Assembly (NCBI GenBank): GCA_905250075.1 | Contig: CAJNOP010000001.1 | Span: forward strand, 2,125,912-2,189,911 | DNA length: 64,000 bases | From: Rotaria sp. Silwood1 | Taxonomy: Eukaryota > Rotifera > Eurotatoria > Philodinida > Philodinidae | Direction of reading: 5' to 3' | Shown here: positions 36,547 to 50,772 of the stretch, in pieces | How positions within the stretch are numbered: position 1 is the first letter of the stretch | Layout: every line of letters starts with the position of its first letter | Translations under genes and position numbers: made by a program | Notes under the pieces: generated by a model | The model's database searches: none | What the model saw: only the letters and a program-made list of their open reading frames with translations | What the model was told of the DNA's origin: nothing

Positions 36547-37534
36547 ATATATTAGAATTTATTTCTTTTGTGCGCGTGTGTATGTATATTGAAATCAATA
36601 GTGAGTAGTATACTTCATGATTAAATGGAAATCATATAGTTGAGTTCTACTGATAATAATTTAAAGGTCAAGATCAACCACTAACATTCTTCACTATATT
36701 CTCTAGATAATCCTTTATGTTTTCATTGTATATCATTGTCGATATTTTTCAACATAGACCACAAACAAAATAATGCTAATCAAAAATTTTTTTGATAATG
36801 AATTTCCAAAGAGAATAATATAGAAGGAAAATATTGTGTTCATCTCATTCAAGATAATAAACTTTACAAACAACGATCATAAGGCAATCTTCATAATACA
36901 ACGTCCTAAATTTTTTTTCTCGACATTTGTCACTATTATAAGAATGCTTTTAAAAACGTATTGATAGTATGAGACTAAGATTGATGATGGTGTAATATTA
37001 AGAGTACTTGAAAAGGTCTATCGAATAAAATAGCATGTGGCATACTCAAACATTATTGTCTGGATGTCTCATATTAAGCATATTTCCCTTATTCTTTTTA
37101 TTTGCTCGCATTGTGTTTTATAAAGCAGATGCTCTTTATTTCCTTTACTTTTTCGAAATGATTGCAGACATCTATTGATTGTCTTTGTTAAAGCATATTC
37201 AATTCCCTATCAAGTATTGCTTCTAGAGGCAGCTATGAATAGATTATTTTTCATTATATTTAGTGTTGATTGGATCATTAAGATAAAGAAAAGCCTAGAG
37301 TCATATGTCATAATAAAGTATAATTCCATATCTATCTGCTGTGGAAAGACATATCTGGTAAGTATTATAGATTCTATCCTTTTTTTATGTTTTTTTTTAT
37401 ACATTTTTCTAGAGTTTATATTTTTTCCATATTACTTTTGTTCTGATACAATAAATTTAGATTCAATGAAATCAACTATGTATGACACATTTACAGATCA
37501 TTATTGTTCAAGCAAAGAACGGAAATACCCAAAC

Positions 37535-38940
37535 ACCTGCATGTTAGTCTCTTTTATTTTTCAAAGTTCAAACTAATTGAGTCAGATATAGAATGAAAGA
37601 TCACGAGTTCTTGTTTATTTTGAAGTCAAAATCAAAACATTTTGACTCGATCATAGACTTAAACGGATTCATCTTCACGTCATACCAAATAGCTAATTAG
37701 TTTGTGATACTAATTAGCGAGAAATGTGAATTCTCATCTGCTGGAAAATAAATAAAGGTGAAAATATGTTTTCGTAATTCTTTTTTTTAAGCTACATTTT
37801 CATCATGGAACTATTTACTTAAAGTAACGTTTTGAATCTATGACTAGCCCGTATACCAATTTTTCATTGCTTTCATTGTTGAGTTTGAAATACTCATATG
37901 CATTCTATTTGTCGTTAATTATTGTGCTAGTCAAACTTCCTCTCCAATTGGTTCACTTTCTATTCCATAGAAATTTTCAAACGCTAAAATATACACAACA
38001 TCTTATGGTCTAAAATAGTAAGCCCCATAATCAAACTTCCTAGTTCAGTATTACAATATCATATTTGGAATCAGTACAAAAAACAGTGTTGATCTATGTA
38101 CGTTTTGAACTTTTCTGCGATTTTTTTTTTTGATTAAATTTTCAACTATAGGCTTCTTCAACGACGTGTGAAGAAATTAATTTAATTAAAATAACTATTT
38201 TATTGTTTAGTCACCTATCTTTTTGTCTTCAAATAGCATTTTACAAGTTTAGAATCTGCTTTTCACTTCTATAATGACTTTTTGATTAAATTCATTTTTC
38301 CGTACAATCTTGAGGGGGACTACATGTGAAAATTTAATCAGAGAAAAAAGTTGCAGAGAAACTTTGAAACATACATAAGTCGAGTGACTTTTTTTGTACT
38401 GACTCCAAATATGATATTTGCTTGAAGTAAAGTGGATACTATTTTGCTTGAAAACCCTCAGATATTCGTTGTAGAAGTTAAAATTTGAGACGCAAGAATA
38501 ATGGACTAAGAAGTTTGTCATGTAGCTTACTGTTTTAGACCATAAGACGTAGTGTATATTTTAGTGTTTGAAAATTTCTATGGAATAGGAAGTGAATTAA
38601 TTGAAGAGGAAGTTTGACTAGCACAATAATCGAACAATAAATAGAATGCATATGAGTATTTCAAACTCAAAATGAAAGCAATGAAAAATTGGTATACGAC
38701 CTAGTCATAGACTCAAAACGTTACTTATTTTTCTGGCAGACGAGAATTCACATTTCTCGCTCGTATCACGAACTGATTGTGTATTTAGTATGACTTGAAG
38801 ATGGACCTGTTTAAGTCTATGATCGAGTCAAAATGTTTTGATTTTGGCATCAAAATAATTAGGCACTCGTGATCTTTCATTCTATATCTGACTCAATTAA
38901 TTTGTATTTTTGAAAATTAGAAGAGACTGAAATGCGTTCT
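37535..38940. repeat. Large inverted repeat (~600-bp arms, ~175-bp spacer)
   Basis: Left arm 37535-38148 and right arm 38325-38940 are reverse complements over their whole length with scattered indels. Checkpoints are TTGAGTCAGATATAGAATGA on the left versus TCATTCTATATCTGACTCAA on the right, TTTTGACTCGATCATAGACT versus AGTCTATGATCGAGTCAAAA, and AATATCATATTTGGAATCAG versus CTGACTCCAAATATGATATT. No transposase frame inside. Non-autonomous foldback element or a large snap-back duplication. Confidence 0.88.
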
Positions 38941-41900
38941 TGTCCACTCCCTGTTCTCTTAATAAGTATACAACCAATACGACAGCTACTTGGCATAGAC
39001 ATATGTTTCTTCGTTCTCTATTCTGAACTCATCTACTCGTTAGGTATAAGCCTATTAGAAAAAAAAAATACTTTAAAGCAGATCCATATATTCATCACAT
39101 TTTTGATGATGTTTACAGACATATTTATTATCGGCTAACTGAATGAATGATACGAATATGTTCTCATTTCTGATGACGATACAATCAAAGCAAATTTTTA
39201 GTTTTTCAAACATGGAAAAAAAAGTAGATATTATTTTGTCGATTCATCATGGTAATTGATTGATTGTTGATTGTCTTTTTCATTAAATAAATTCTTTTAG
39301 TATCAGTTAATTAGGGTTAATTTAAAAATTTTATGCCTAATATTTTAAAAACCAAGAAGGAACCTGTAAAAAGAATTAAAGAAAATCATGAGATTATTAT
39401 TTTGTATGAATTGAAACGATGATTTCACATAGCGAAAATAACTAATTTAAATTAATTAAGATACTAAACAGAAATGAATCAACAGTATTCACGTTTAAAT
39501 CTTTTCTAACTATATTAATTCAATAATTATCGAAAAATCAGAAATGACATAATTAATGAATAAAGTTTCTTAATTTTATCTACAAAAATTCATTGAAATA
39601 TTGAGAGTTGAGTAAAAGATAAATAATTTTCTATTTTATTAATCCATCAATGACGTATATTGACGCCTCAACACCTTTATCAATTTAAAGATTGAGAAGA
39701 GGCTGGAAGAAGATTTTTTTGATAATACGAATATAAAGCGGAAAAAGGCATATTTGATATTCCTTGTATTTGGTGATGCTTCCATGCAATTTGCCATATT
39801 CTTTTGTTCTTTTTGGTACTTCTTAATATTCTCATATATCTTAGTATAGTTTTTCATTCTTCATAGATCGACGTAATTTTGTAAATTTGTTTTTCTAAAT
39901 TTTTCTATCTACAATCGACATTTTAATTGTTTTCAGAAAATATATTATCTTTCCGTACTTTTCTGCACTTATGATTTCTTTTCAGTATTCTTTTAACATT
40001 TCTATATTGCCATATAATTCAGAAGTATAGTGAGGTGCTGCTTTTACCCTTGAGCAATATAATATATTTACTGAGTAGTTATTTTTTTTTACGAAATCAT
40101 TACTGAAGAAATATGATTAGTAACTATTTAGCTCAAAGTTATATAGAGTATTTGAGAAATTGTTGACTGTAACAAATATTGTAGTTGTTAAGTCAATTAT
40201 TCATAGTGTCAGCAGTGTATTAGTCATATCATTGGAAACTCATTGAAGATTATTAAACATCTCTTTTAATTTATGAAAAGAAACCTCTTTTTTCTGAATA
40301 ATTCAAATATGCACTTACATAATTTAAATTTTCTATTCACCATAAGAAATTTTTTTTTTTTATGAATACATATGTTAAAATATTAATATTTTTATAGCTA
40401 AAAACTTGATTGATTCCTTGAGAAAACACTAAATCGAAATGCCGTATGATAATAATATTGAGCTTTGATTTAGTCTAACTTTTGAATACTCAATATTTCA
40501 ATGAAGGTAAACTTGTAAAGTTGATAACAGAACACTAAAAATGCTTTATTTCTTTTACTTTCTATTTTAGCTATTTGACTTTGTCAATTGTTACGTCTAT
40601 TAATTCTTGAACGAACAATTAACTTAATGTAAAATATACAAAGTATTTTGATCAATCCAAATTTCTTTTTTGCCATTTGAAATAAGTATACTAACAAAAA
40701 TGTTCAGATCTCAAATACAATATAATTTCGAGAGTTTCAGAATAGTTTTATCTTAAACGTCTCAATAATTCCAAAAACTTTGTAATTTCTTACGATTTCA
40801 AAAAATTGTTGATCTATATTATTACATAATTATCGAGATGATGATTACAAATCCATTTATTCCTGTTCTTCTTTTTTTTTTTGAAAATCTGAACATACAT
40901 CAGATTTATTCAATGTGTACACAACCGGAAGTAAATAAATAGAATTAGAAATTTCCAAAGTATTAAATATAATATTTTTGTATTAGTAAAATTTTAGAAA
41001 ATCTAAGAAATAAAAGAAGTCTTCATTCACTGAAAACATTCAGTCAACCCTGTAAAAGGTATACTGTATCTTAGTATTCACAAAAATAGAAGTCATTTAT
41101 GTGGAAGTGATAAAAGTCAGAGCTTTCAGGCATCACATGAAGCAGCTTATTTTTTTTAATGTTTAATTAATTTCATGTCCTTGAACAAGTAATAGAAAAA
41201 CTCTGATTGAGTTGTACCGTGTGCAACTCATAAAATAATTCATTCTACTGTTTCTTACTGCTCCACTTTGTAACAGAATTACATTCCAAGTAATCATTGA
41301 TTTTGTAAGTATATAAGATTTAGTTTCATTTTAAAAACATATTAAATAAAAAAATCAAAGAAATTGCGTATAGTCAGAACATTTGTCAAGACATTATGTT
41401 GTTCTTATAGAATTTTTTCAACTTATTGTATAACATGCATGAATACGGAAGTCTTTTTACACGCTATTTTTATATTTAGAATAATATTGCATATAAATGA
41501 GCGTGAGTATCAAAATTTTTATGAAAATAAATTCAATTTTGTAAGTCTTTCAATAACACAAGCTAGACTATATGAAAATTTTGAACGTGTCTTGGAAGCA
41601 ATAATCGTACAAGTTTATAGAAAAGTGTTAACTATATGTTAGGCAAATAGTAGCTAGAATCTTGTCAGTGTCTAGTGATGCATATAAATTATATATGCAA
41701 GACTTTACTCAAGCAATCATGCAATGATACGTAAATTATCGAGTTTTCTGCAAGATGACACCACGCATTTCTTGATAGAATAAATTCGTATTTTTCACGT
41801 TATATAATGATGTGTATCGTTTATGATCGGAAGCTCATTATATTCAACAATGTTGAGTGTTATTTTCTGATAAACCAACAATGTTTGTGAGACAATCACC

Positions 41901-44900
41901 TTAAATATTTTGAATATGAGTTTTATTTTCCTACTTAGTTGATCTATTATTTATCAGTTTGATGAATTCCTACACAAATGTGTTAATATGAACTTTTACA
42001 TATATTACGCATAAATTTAATTTGACTTTTAACATGATATTATGCTTGTCATGTAATGAGAGATTAAGCATAGAGCTTCTATAGAGGCTCATGCATTTGT
42101 TCTAAAGCTACACACTTCACTAGGTCATTTTATCTATTTATTTAATGACTTTGTTGTAATGTTTTAATAGTAATAGGCACTTCTGTTTAATAAGCGTAAA
42201 ATGGTAAGATTTTACAATTCTTTTTTGTTTTGTTATTATCGTTTTACAATAACATCTTGGATGGATGAAATAATGTTCATCGGATTTGAGTCGAGTATCA
42301 CATTGTATGTTAGAGCTCAAAAAGAAAAATGTCATGTATTTATTATTTCTTCTGTTTTATGCATATCGTATAGGATTACTGGAAGAAGACTGCATTGATT
42401 ATCATGGTTTTTGAAGAAAAAAAAGCTAATAGGATTTACTCTCTAGTTTGTTTTTTTTTTGTATTAGATGAATAATTAACTTCTGAGAAGTTTCCTGGTG
42501 TTGTCAAATTTTGTTGTACACATTAATTACTAAGAAAGAAAACAGACTATAATATGAAGCAAACAGAAATAGTTTGTCTACTCAAATATGCAATAAAAAT
42601 TCCTGTTTAAATAGACTTTGTTTATAAGGACAAACTAGTATTTTAAAGTACGTCTTTCTTTTTTTAAATAATATTGATTATGTTGACATGAAGTATTTAC
42701 AGCTTTTTAGTCATATTAAAAATTGTTATTTTTCATATTCAGTCAAGCCTTGTATAAATGACGTGTTGCTAATTTATTTTATATTATCACACATCGGTAT
42801 TTTTTCTTAGCCGATAGAAAATAAGGTTGTCAATCACGTAATTACATAAAAATAACTAATATCTATTCCACAAGGGTAAATCACAAATGTATTGTTTTCA
42901 GTCCGATCGGCCTATATAGAGAAAATGATTTTTAGAACTCGAGAATATTTTTTTTAAAATGTAGTAATTAACAAATTTTATCAAAAGCATAAATAGAGGA
43001 AAATATTTGCCTATGTTGACGATCTTATGGCATTCGTCATCTAATGTCAAAAGAAGAAAAAACAAATACGTAAATGACACTAATGTATTTGAAAATTTGC
43101 ATCATAATAGTCCAATTTTCTATGACATTAGTACTTGACGAAAGCAAACTAAATGTTAATATATGCTTTGATTTATACATTGACATATTAAAATAACAAT
43201 CGAATATTTTAAAGAAAACTTTGGCACAACATTTAATGATCTTCTTTAGCTAGTTTTTTTTCAGTATAAAAGACTTTTACAAACATGATTGATTGCAATG
43301 TTCACATGAAATATTTTCGTTTTTGTGATTACTTTTATCAATTTATTATGATCACTCTTGAAAATATCTATTTATTTATAGTATTTAGTTATATCAATCA
43401 TTCGATGAATAGAAAGAAAGTATTTTTTCAGAAACACACGAGCGGCGTGAATAGCTGCAACTGGTGCAAAAGTTTGCGCTAGAACTTTTTCGGATTTTTC
43501 GATTTGGAAGAATTTGGATTATAAACATCTCCTAATCTTCCTTTTGTTTTGACCTCATCATGGTATTACTCTATCAGCATCACCAAGAATCTTTTTTTGT
43601 AATCACTGAAGAATAATCAGGCTGCTCAATAATATTCTCGAGTATTAGCTTAATCCTAATTTATTGAGTATAAAAATACTTATGCAAAAACAAACATAGG
43701 ACAGATGCAATTAAAATATAACATCCAATGCATGTAGATACATCAGATGTTACATTTTAGCTGCGTTCAAACGCGTTTATATTCAATTGCAGGAAACATG
43801 TTTCTAATATCAATACATTCAAAACGTTCACATTACGTCTAAATATATCTAGCTATATTTCATTCAAAAAGATACGTGTAGAAGTACCTTATTCTTCCTG
43901 AAGAACGCATTTTATCCAAAAATATTTACATAGGACCTTCTTATTCTTGTTGTAGGAATGAATAACAGGTATCTGATTTTAAGTCCTATTCTGTTAATCG
44001 TATTGTATATAATAAATGATAACTGATGAAACGATTTAATGATTGAATAGTTGGTTTATCAAATGATATTAAATGATAGGAATTTTAAAATTTTTTTTCC
44101 TCTTCTTTTTTTTCTTTGTGTGCTGATAAGTGTTCATGACAGTTCCTTTGACGCCAGAATTTTTATTATTGACGCATATTTTTCAATAGTATTCTTCATG
44201 ACAAGAATAGTTGTCAAAATAAGTTTATATAAGGGAAATTACAATTACGAGAATCAATAAATATAATTCTATTAAGATGTTACTTTATAGAGAAAATCAT
44301 CTCTTACACATGCAACGTTCAAAGTAACATCGAATAACACGACTACGTCAAGTTTAAAGATTTATTGGATTAGACAAATAATATATGCTTTTCATGATGT
44401 CGCACAAAGTGTCATAGTATGAACAGTTAGCAATATATATTCATTTCCATTTTTTGGAAACAAATTTGTTAACATACAATAGGTGTATATAAAATGATTG
44501 CATTACCTTCCCAAGCTTCATAAAGACATTCACTAAAAAGATTAATATTCCCAAGAGAAATATTTCTATGTGTATACTTTTTTTCTCATAATTATCTCAA
44601 AAAAAAAAAGGGTATGACTAATTTTTTTTCCTACAACAAAAGTACCCAATATGAAAAACAATGTTGTATTGATTTATTAAGTTTCAATAAGAATACCTGG
44701 GTATTCATTAATGCTTTTATGAGAATATATAAAGCTCTTTTCTCCATAGGCAAAGTATTCTCTATCTATCCAACCATATTTTGCTGTTGTTGTTGTAATA
44801 TAACAGGAAGGAAAGATGCACAAAGCATCATGTCGACTGGAGAATATAACGGAAGAAGACATTCATAATGAACAGGATAATGTTAACCATTATAGATATT

Positions 44901-45480
44901 CTTTTAGTATGTTGCTTTCTCACTTCTATAGTTATGAGGATAAAATTTAATGCTATCATCATAGGTCGAACAAGTAAAGTCGAATATAACATTTCTGAAA
45001 AAATAAACATCTTCTAAGAAGAAAAAAGAAGTAAGTAATTATCACACTTATGATTTTTATCAACCATTCGAATTTACATAATCTATTCATTCATACGATG
45101 AAGGTAATTTAATTTATTTCGCTGTCTACTTGAATAATATCTTCAGAAAAAATCCTTCGTTTTTTTTTCCAAGCCATCATATTGATAAATTTGTTTTCTA
45201 AGTTTTATATTGTATTTTTATCTATATATTTTTTCATAGAAGAAATATTCAGAAAAAGATAAATATCCTTCGATAAGTTTTATTATACATCACATTGACT
45301 TGTCATGGTTTATTAACCGAACTTTTTCATTCAGATAATATGAACACTAGAATATGCATGTTAAGAAAAAGCATAGATAGAAAAAAATCGAGAGATGAAC
45401 AAAAGAAGAAGAGAAGAAAAATCAAAACTAAAAGAATGTGAATATAGTTTGTTCGAAATTTTGATCAAAATCTTTCATAA

Positions 45481-48400
45481 ATGTATCGTTTTTCTAGATT
45501 AAATTTATTTCAAAGAGTAAGATTCAATATGGTTGAACAAAAAGTACGACCTTTAATTGATCTCTATTTGCAGTATCCGATAACATATCTTTCATTATCG
45601 GATTTGTACACATATGAAGTTATTATATTACTTATCTATGGTATTATAGTAATATTTTCTTTTTGTACGAATTTTATTGCCATAATTATTTTTACATTTG
45701 GTCGCCGTTCACGTTCTGAATTATCACCATTTTTGCTCAATTTATCTGTATTTAATATAATAATGACTGTTTATTGTATACCATTTACCATAACTTCACT
45801 TATATTTCAACGTTGGTTATATCCACGTGCATTATGTATTGTACTTGATGTTTTTAAAACATTTTCTGTATCAGGTGTATTATTAACATTAATAGCAATA
45901 GCCATTGATCGTTACTGTGCTGTCAAATATCCATTAGCAATTAAAATCTATTCTGTACATAAAAGAAATTTAATAGCATTATTAATTATATGGCTATTAA
46001 GTATTGCTTTAGCCATACTATGGTCACCAGCAAGATCGTTGCCAATGCAAGAAAAACGTTTATGGGTTAATTCTCGTTCATTATTAAAAAGTTATATTGG
46101 TTCAATTGATAATGTAACAGATACATCGAAATCAGATTATTTATTAAAAAGCCTACATTATCAACTTGTTGATACAATTCAATGCGTACCAAATAAAAAT
46201 CAACGACCAGTTGAAGTTCGACGAACCATATTAAACTTTTTACAAACATATTTTTTTCCATTATTTATTCTTGGTTTTGTTTATCTACGTATAGCAGCTA
46301 TGTTATGGAGGCGTTCTAATGATGGAAATAATGATCTTAATGGTACAACAATAATAACAAATAATTTATTTACTCATGAAAGCATACAATTCAAAAAGAA
46401 ATTAAAACAAGTAAGTATTTATGTTTGGTTTTTTGTTAAGAAAACTTGGGTGAATGAAACTAACGTCATATTTATAAGTATGTAGTATACAGGAGTTCTG
46501 TTAAAATAACGATTAACGTAAGATTGCTTTTTAAATTCAAGTTAGTAAAATGAATCGGAAATACAGAGAATAAAATTAATAATTATTTCTAGAGCTTGAA
46601 ATTTCTATGTTGCACAAGAAATAGTCTTTAGTTTAAGGTTTCTAGTAATTCTATACTGCAAATGTTCTAATACATTTTTTGTGCGTAGTTCTGTATAAAT
46701 CATGGAATGAAACAATGTTATCATAATAATTGACTATTGTCAGATGAACTGGCATTGGACATTTAATTTTCTTCATGTGACAAAAAAAAAAACAACATAA
46801 AACAAGAAACATAGCCGGAAGACAGAGTATATATTTATGTTTTTTTTTGAGATTTTATCTCTTAAATTATGTTTCTTGCTGGATGACGTTATGATGTTTT
46901 TAACATTCTATCTATCTGGTTACGCTAACAATAGGAAAAATTTTGAACTATTTGTACTGAAGGAGCTGAAAGAAAAAAAATCATAAACATTTGTTTTTTA
47001 TTTGATCATTTGATGATGCAATAATATTTAATTCAGATTTATTTGACTTAATTGCTAAGTACTCTTTTTTTCTATATTTGCAAAATTTCAATAGATAAAA
47101 TAACATAACATGTCTAAAAATAACATTTATCGCCAGACACAGAACTACTGTTTTATTAATAGTGTTTCATTATTAGTTTATTGAATAAATATGAATTAGT
47201 ACTAAAACTATGCAAGTAAAATTTATTGAATTTGACATAGTGTAAAGAAACATGACGAGCACGGTTTTATATGAGAGTAGAGAAGACATCTGAATCGAAA
47301 AGATAGTATAGCCTTCTTATCTTATCAAACATAATCCTATCATAGGCTTCAAAAAATGTTGTTTATTAAAATCAAATCCTTTTTCAATTCACAGTACATC
47401 TACCGAAATGCTGAAAATCTGCTTCCGTCTTCAAAAAAGTCTTAATGTTTGCTATGAACGCAATTTATAGGTTCTTTCTTCGTTGTTTTACGGATCATGA
47501 TCTTTATTTTCTTTTACTTTGTCATATCTGGTTAATCAGATTACTGCTGAAAATAGAAGAGAAAAGAATACTTGATTTATATATTCACATTGACATACAA
47601 ATAGAAAAACATTAGGTCTATAAATTACATCAATATATTATATTTTTGGCAATCAGTTTATATCAATGATGACTGTTTTTCATCAATTATACTTTCGATA
47701 CAAAATGCGAAATGTAACTAAATTTATTACTAAAGACATTCATTCCGGAAATAAAATGCCTTATGTCTTCATCCATCCTTTATGTAGGGTGATTATTTCT
47801 ATAATTTCGCAGAATTAATTCGTCCAGAAATAGTTATCATACGAGTTTTTCATAGTTAAATCACTGATATATTTTTAACGTGTATGGGTTTTGATAAAAA
47901 GAACAAACAGACATTGATTAATAGTATTTTTACTTCGTTGGCAAATTTTTAACACGTTTAGTTCCAATGTCATACGAAGTATTTACAGTTTCTTTTTCTA
48001 TTTAGTAATCTAACAGGAAATACAAGATAATTATCCTTCATCAAATGAAAATTCGTTATTTGATGAAATAATTATACAGAAGCTTTGTTTTTAATAAAAT
48101 TTCAAAGAATAGATGTCCTGGAAAAACATTACGCTAATGAATATAAACCATAAACAAAACAAAGTTTATCACAAAAAAAGCAATAATAAAAAGAAACTTG
48201 TAAATTCCGAACTCTACTTTTTGTTAATTATTCATATCAATTGTAATACTTGTTGTACACAAGAAATAATCGATATGCAATCTTTGTTTGACTTCATTTC
48301 TATTAAGCATTGACATGTATGTTAAATTCAAACTTTTAGTACAAATTTATTCCTCTTAGGTCAAAAGAATAAATAATGAGTTTTATATTAATGTCAACAC

Positions 48401-48940
48401 TGATTTATAATGAGACGAGACAAAACATTTTCCGGAAACCTCACGTTACAAAAATATGAAATGAATAAATGATGAAATAATTATCTACGTGAATATTTTA
48501 TATTTTAATTTCTAGGGTATAAAAATGTTACTTACTGTTGTTATTTTATATGCTGTACTTTGGTTACCTATGAATGTGTTTCAATTATGTCTTAACTTAC
48601 TTTGTTATCAAAGAGTACAATATCACAACTTTTGTAGTCATGGAACATTACTTCAACTCCTTTACATAGCATCTCATTTTTTAACTGTATCAAATACAGC
48701 TATCAATCCTATTATTTATGGTTTTGCTAATATTCGTTTTCGAGTAAATTATTTTCGAATAAAATAAATAAATTATTGACTATTTGTTATTTTGATTTTG
48801 GTTTTATTTAGAGTGATATTCGACAAATAAGACATTGTATTCTTCATTGTCAAGGACGAACATCATTTTATTATCGTACGAGATTTGCAAGAACACCTTC
48901 ACATGAACTTCGAAATTTGTCATCAATCAATAGGAAATAA
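45481..48940 (+). CDS. Rhodopsin-family (class A) peptide-type G-protein-coupled receptor
   Basis: Three exons, 45481-46410, 48516-48743 and 48812-48940; 428 aa. Seven hydrophobic segments are visible: TM1 about residues 45-72, TM2 around LLNLSVFNIIMTVYCIPF, and TM3 ending in DRY at 143-145 followed by CAVKYPL. TM6 contains AVLWLPMN, a variant of CWLP with Leu for Cys. TM7 has NTAINPIIYGF, the NPxxY motif at residues 374-378. C119 in TM3 and a cysteine in the long second extracellular loop (TIQCVPN) would form the usual disulphide. The overall look is that of neuropeptide receptors (NPY/GPR83/tachykinin-like); the ligand cannot be set. The short third intracellular loop ends KKKLKQ just before the 2105-bp intron, and the C tail is basic and Ser/Arg-rich. 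A second in-frame ATG at codon 17 is an alternative start. Confidence 0.92.
46411..48515. other. 2.1-kb intron of the GPCR gene, nothing recognised
   Basis: GTAAGT donor and TTTCTAG acceptor. AT-rich, with only short open frames, one of 66 codons near 48113 being lysine- and asparagine-rich chance sequence. It is far longer than the usual introns of this window, so an old insertion is likely, but I could not define its ends. Confidence 0.5.
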
Positions 48941-49444
48941 ACTTCTTTTTCAGAGTAATTGATATTATACTTTCAACAACTAACAAAATTAAATACCAGC
49001 ATTCAAAAATATTGAAAAAAAGCTTTTTGGTATAGCAACAAAATTCAATACTATTATTATTATTATTATTATTATTATTTTATTTTTATGCACTTGTTAA
49101 TGAATAAGTGTTGTAGAATGATTGTTGTTATTGCAACAGTCTGTTGGTTTGTTCCGACTCATTTCGTTTTGCTTCATTAAAAAAAATGGAACATTAAAAA
49201 CAAACACATTTACGAATTGCGATATTTGATAACCACCTTCGATAGTTGATGATATCACAAAATCAAGAGGTCACGACAGATATTTCCCTCGTTTTTCTCT
49301 TCATGTTGCATTCATATTGATGAATCACTCGTGTCTCTACATGTATGTATAAATTACGATGTTGTATCACATGGATAACATAACTTGAAGTTTCCGAATA
49401 AGTGCATCTTCCATTTACATTTCATTATTATCAAAAAAACCATA
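48941..49444. other. Spacer with (ATT)n microsatellite
   Basis: Contains about nine ATT units at 49052-49080, then AT-rich sequence leading to the next small gene. No coding signal. Confidence 0.6.
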
Positions 49445-49693
49445 ATGAGTTATTATCCAACTGGTATGGGTGCCGCTACTGGCAATCATTATCATAACGT
49501 AGCTGCTCAAATGCAAGCTTATTTAAATAATGGTGGTGGACACTTTCAACCCGCTCAGAGTGAATTCTATCAATATCACCCAAACCATGGCTTTCATAAT
49601 GGAGGTCACCATCACAGTATGAATGCAATGAGGAATGATGATGCCGATGCACTTGCTAGAAGCTTCATGAGAAATTTACTTACCGGAAGATAA
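49445..49693 (+). CDS. 82-aa Gly/His/Asn/Tyr-rich orphan protein
   Basis: Single open frame from the ATG at 49445 to TAA at 49691-49693, 82 aa. The composition is unusual: many His, Asn, Gly, Tyr and Gln, with NNGGGH, HNGGHHH and YHPNHGFHNGG-like text in the middle and a more ordinary C terminus (DADALARSFMRNLL) that could form a helix. No signal peptide or membrane segment. Codons are less A/T-biased at third positions than those of neighbouring genes, which suggests a real and possibly well-expressed gene rather than a chance frame. No family recognised. A longer frame begins at a TTG upstream of this ATG and is not credible. A candidate AATAAA lies at 49846-49851, 153 bp after the stop. 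Confidence 0.62.
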   Translation: MSYYPTGMGAATGNHYHNVAAQMQAYLNNGGGHFQPAQSEFYQYHPNHGFHNGGHHHSMNAMRNDDADALARSFMRNLLTGR

Positions 49694-50772
49694 ACAAGAT
49701 GAAAATAATTATGGATGAAACTTTTTTATAGCACATTGCAGACTTATTGAAGAGCAGTTTTGTGGAGAATACTTGATATTGATTGGCATGTATGCTTTTA
49801 TTTTCTGATTGAAAATGTAATTTTTTCCCAACATTTTATGCTAAGAATAAAACAGATTCTCGTTATAAAATCTTGCATTTGTTTTTGTGACTTGAATACT
49901 ATGCATTGTGACTACAGCTCATCAGTCTAAACACTGAACAGCGCATTGTTTGTATTTTGTTCACAATATAATCGATGTATATTCACAATATGAATTGAAT
50001 AATTCTTGACTTGACCTATTTATTCGCATGTTTTTTCTTTTTCAATATAGAGTAAAATCACTTCCTTGGATAAAACACGAATGAGTCTCTCTCATATACT
50101 GTCATAGCTATTTATCCTTTCTTGTTATTTGATTCATATAATCTTTGAGAAGAGGATGAATCTTCGCTAAATTTAAAGTGTCGTGCCGATTATAACTATT
50201 AAAAACAATTACCTTCATAATGAAAACTATCTTTATTAAAACACAATCAATCTTACAATTATCTTCAACATTGTTTCTCAAATTGCAACTTACATTTATA
50301 TATCATTAGAGTGTATCTGTCACTACAAATAAGACTATTCTTCTTGTTCGAAAACAATAATACAGAAAGCTGCCTTTCTTCTTATAAATTAAAAATGGTC
50401 TGATTTACCATGAAAAAACCCAATTTCATGCGATTTTATTTAAAAAGAAAAACATTAATTGATATCAAATTAATTAGTATTGACATTCATGAACTTAAGA
50501 ACAATTTTCTTGTTAAGGTGAAAGTAGAATCTATCGAATAGTTCTATATTCTGAATGTTAGACGATTTGTATTGAAGTTTGTTATTTTTTTTCTCAAGAT
50601 TTTGAAAGGCTTCGATGATGAAGTTATTCAATCAGTTTCTTCAAAACAATAAATCAAGATAGAAAAAAAATGAAATAATATCATTTTCATGGTTTCATTT
50701 ATGACAATATAAAACTTGAGAGAAAAAAAATCATAATCAAATTTATCATAAAAACGCAAATTCACATATACA
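49694..50772. other. 1.1-kb spacer, no gene seen
   Basis: Holds the 3' end of the small orphan gene on the left and the promoter of the cysteine-rich membrane protein on the right. No coding or RNA signal. Confidence 0.5.
49846..49851 (+). terminator. Candidate polyadenylation signal of the 82-aa orphan gene
   Basis: AATAAA 153 bp downstream of the stop codon, with a T-rich region beyond. Supported by position only. Confidence 0.4.

Larger units (their letters stand above)
35688..45480. other. 9.8-kb gene desert with inverted-repeat elements
   Basis: The longest gene-free stretch. Two strong inverted repeats lie at 35981-36546 and 37535-38940. Around and after them the sequence is AT-rich with only short open frames on both strands. 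The frame at 37175-37576 starts at a non-ATG codon and runs into a repeat arm. From 39 to 45 kb I find no splice-supported coding exon and no RNA gene. Part of 45000-45480 probably serves as the GPCR promoter. Confidence 0.6.

Noticed and set aside
37175..37576. 133-codon frame near the large inverted repeat
   Set aside because: Begins at a non-ATG codon, has a hydrophobic AT-rich composition, runs into the repeat arm and lacks similarity.
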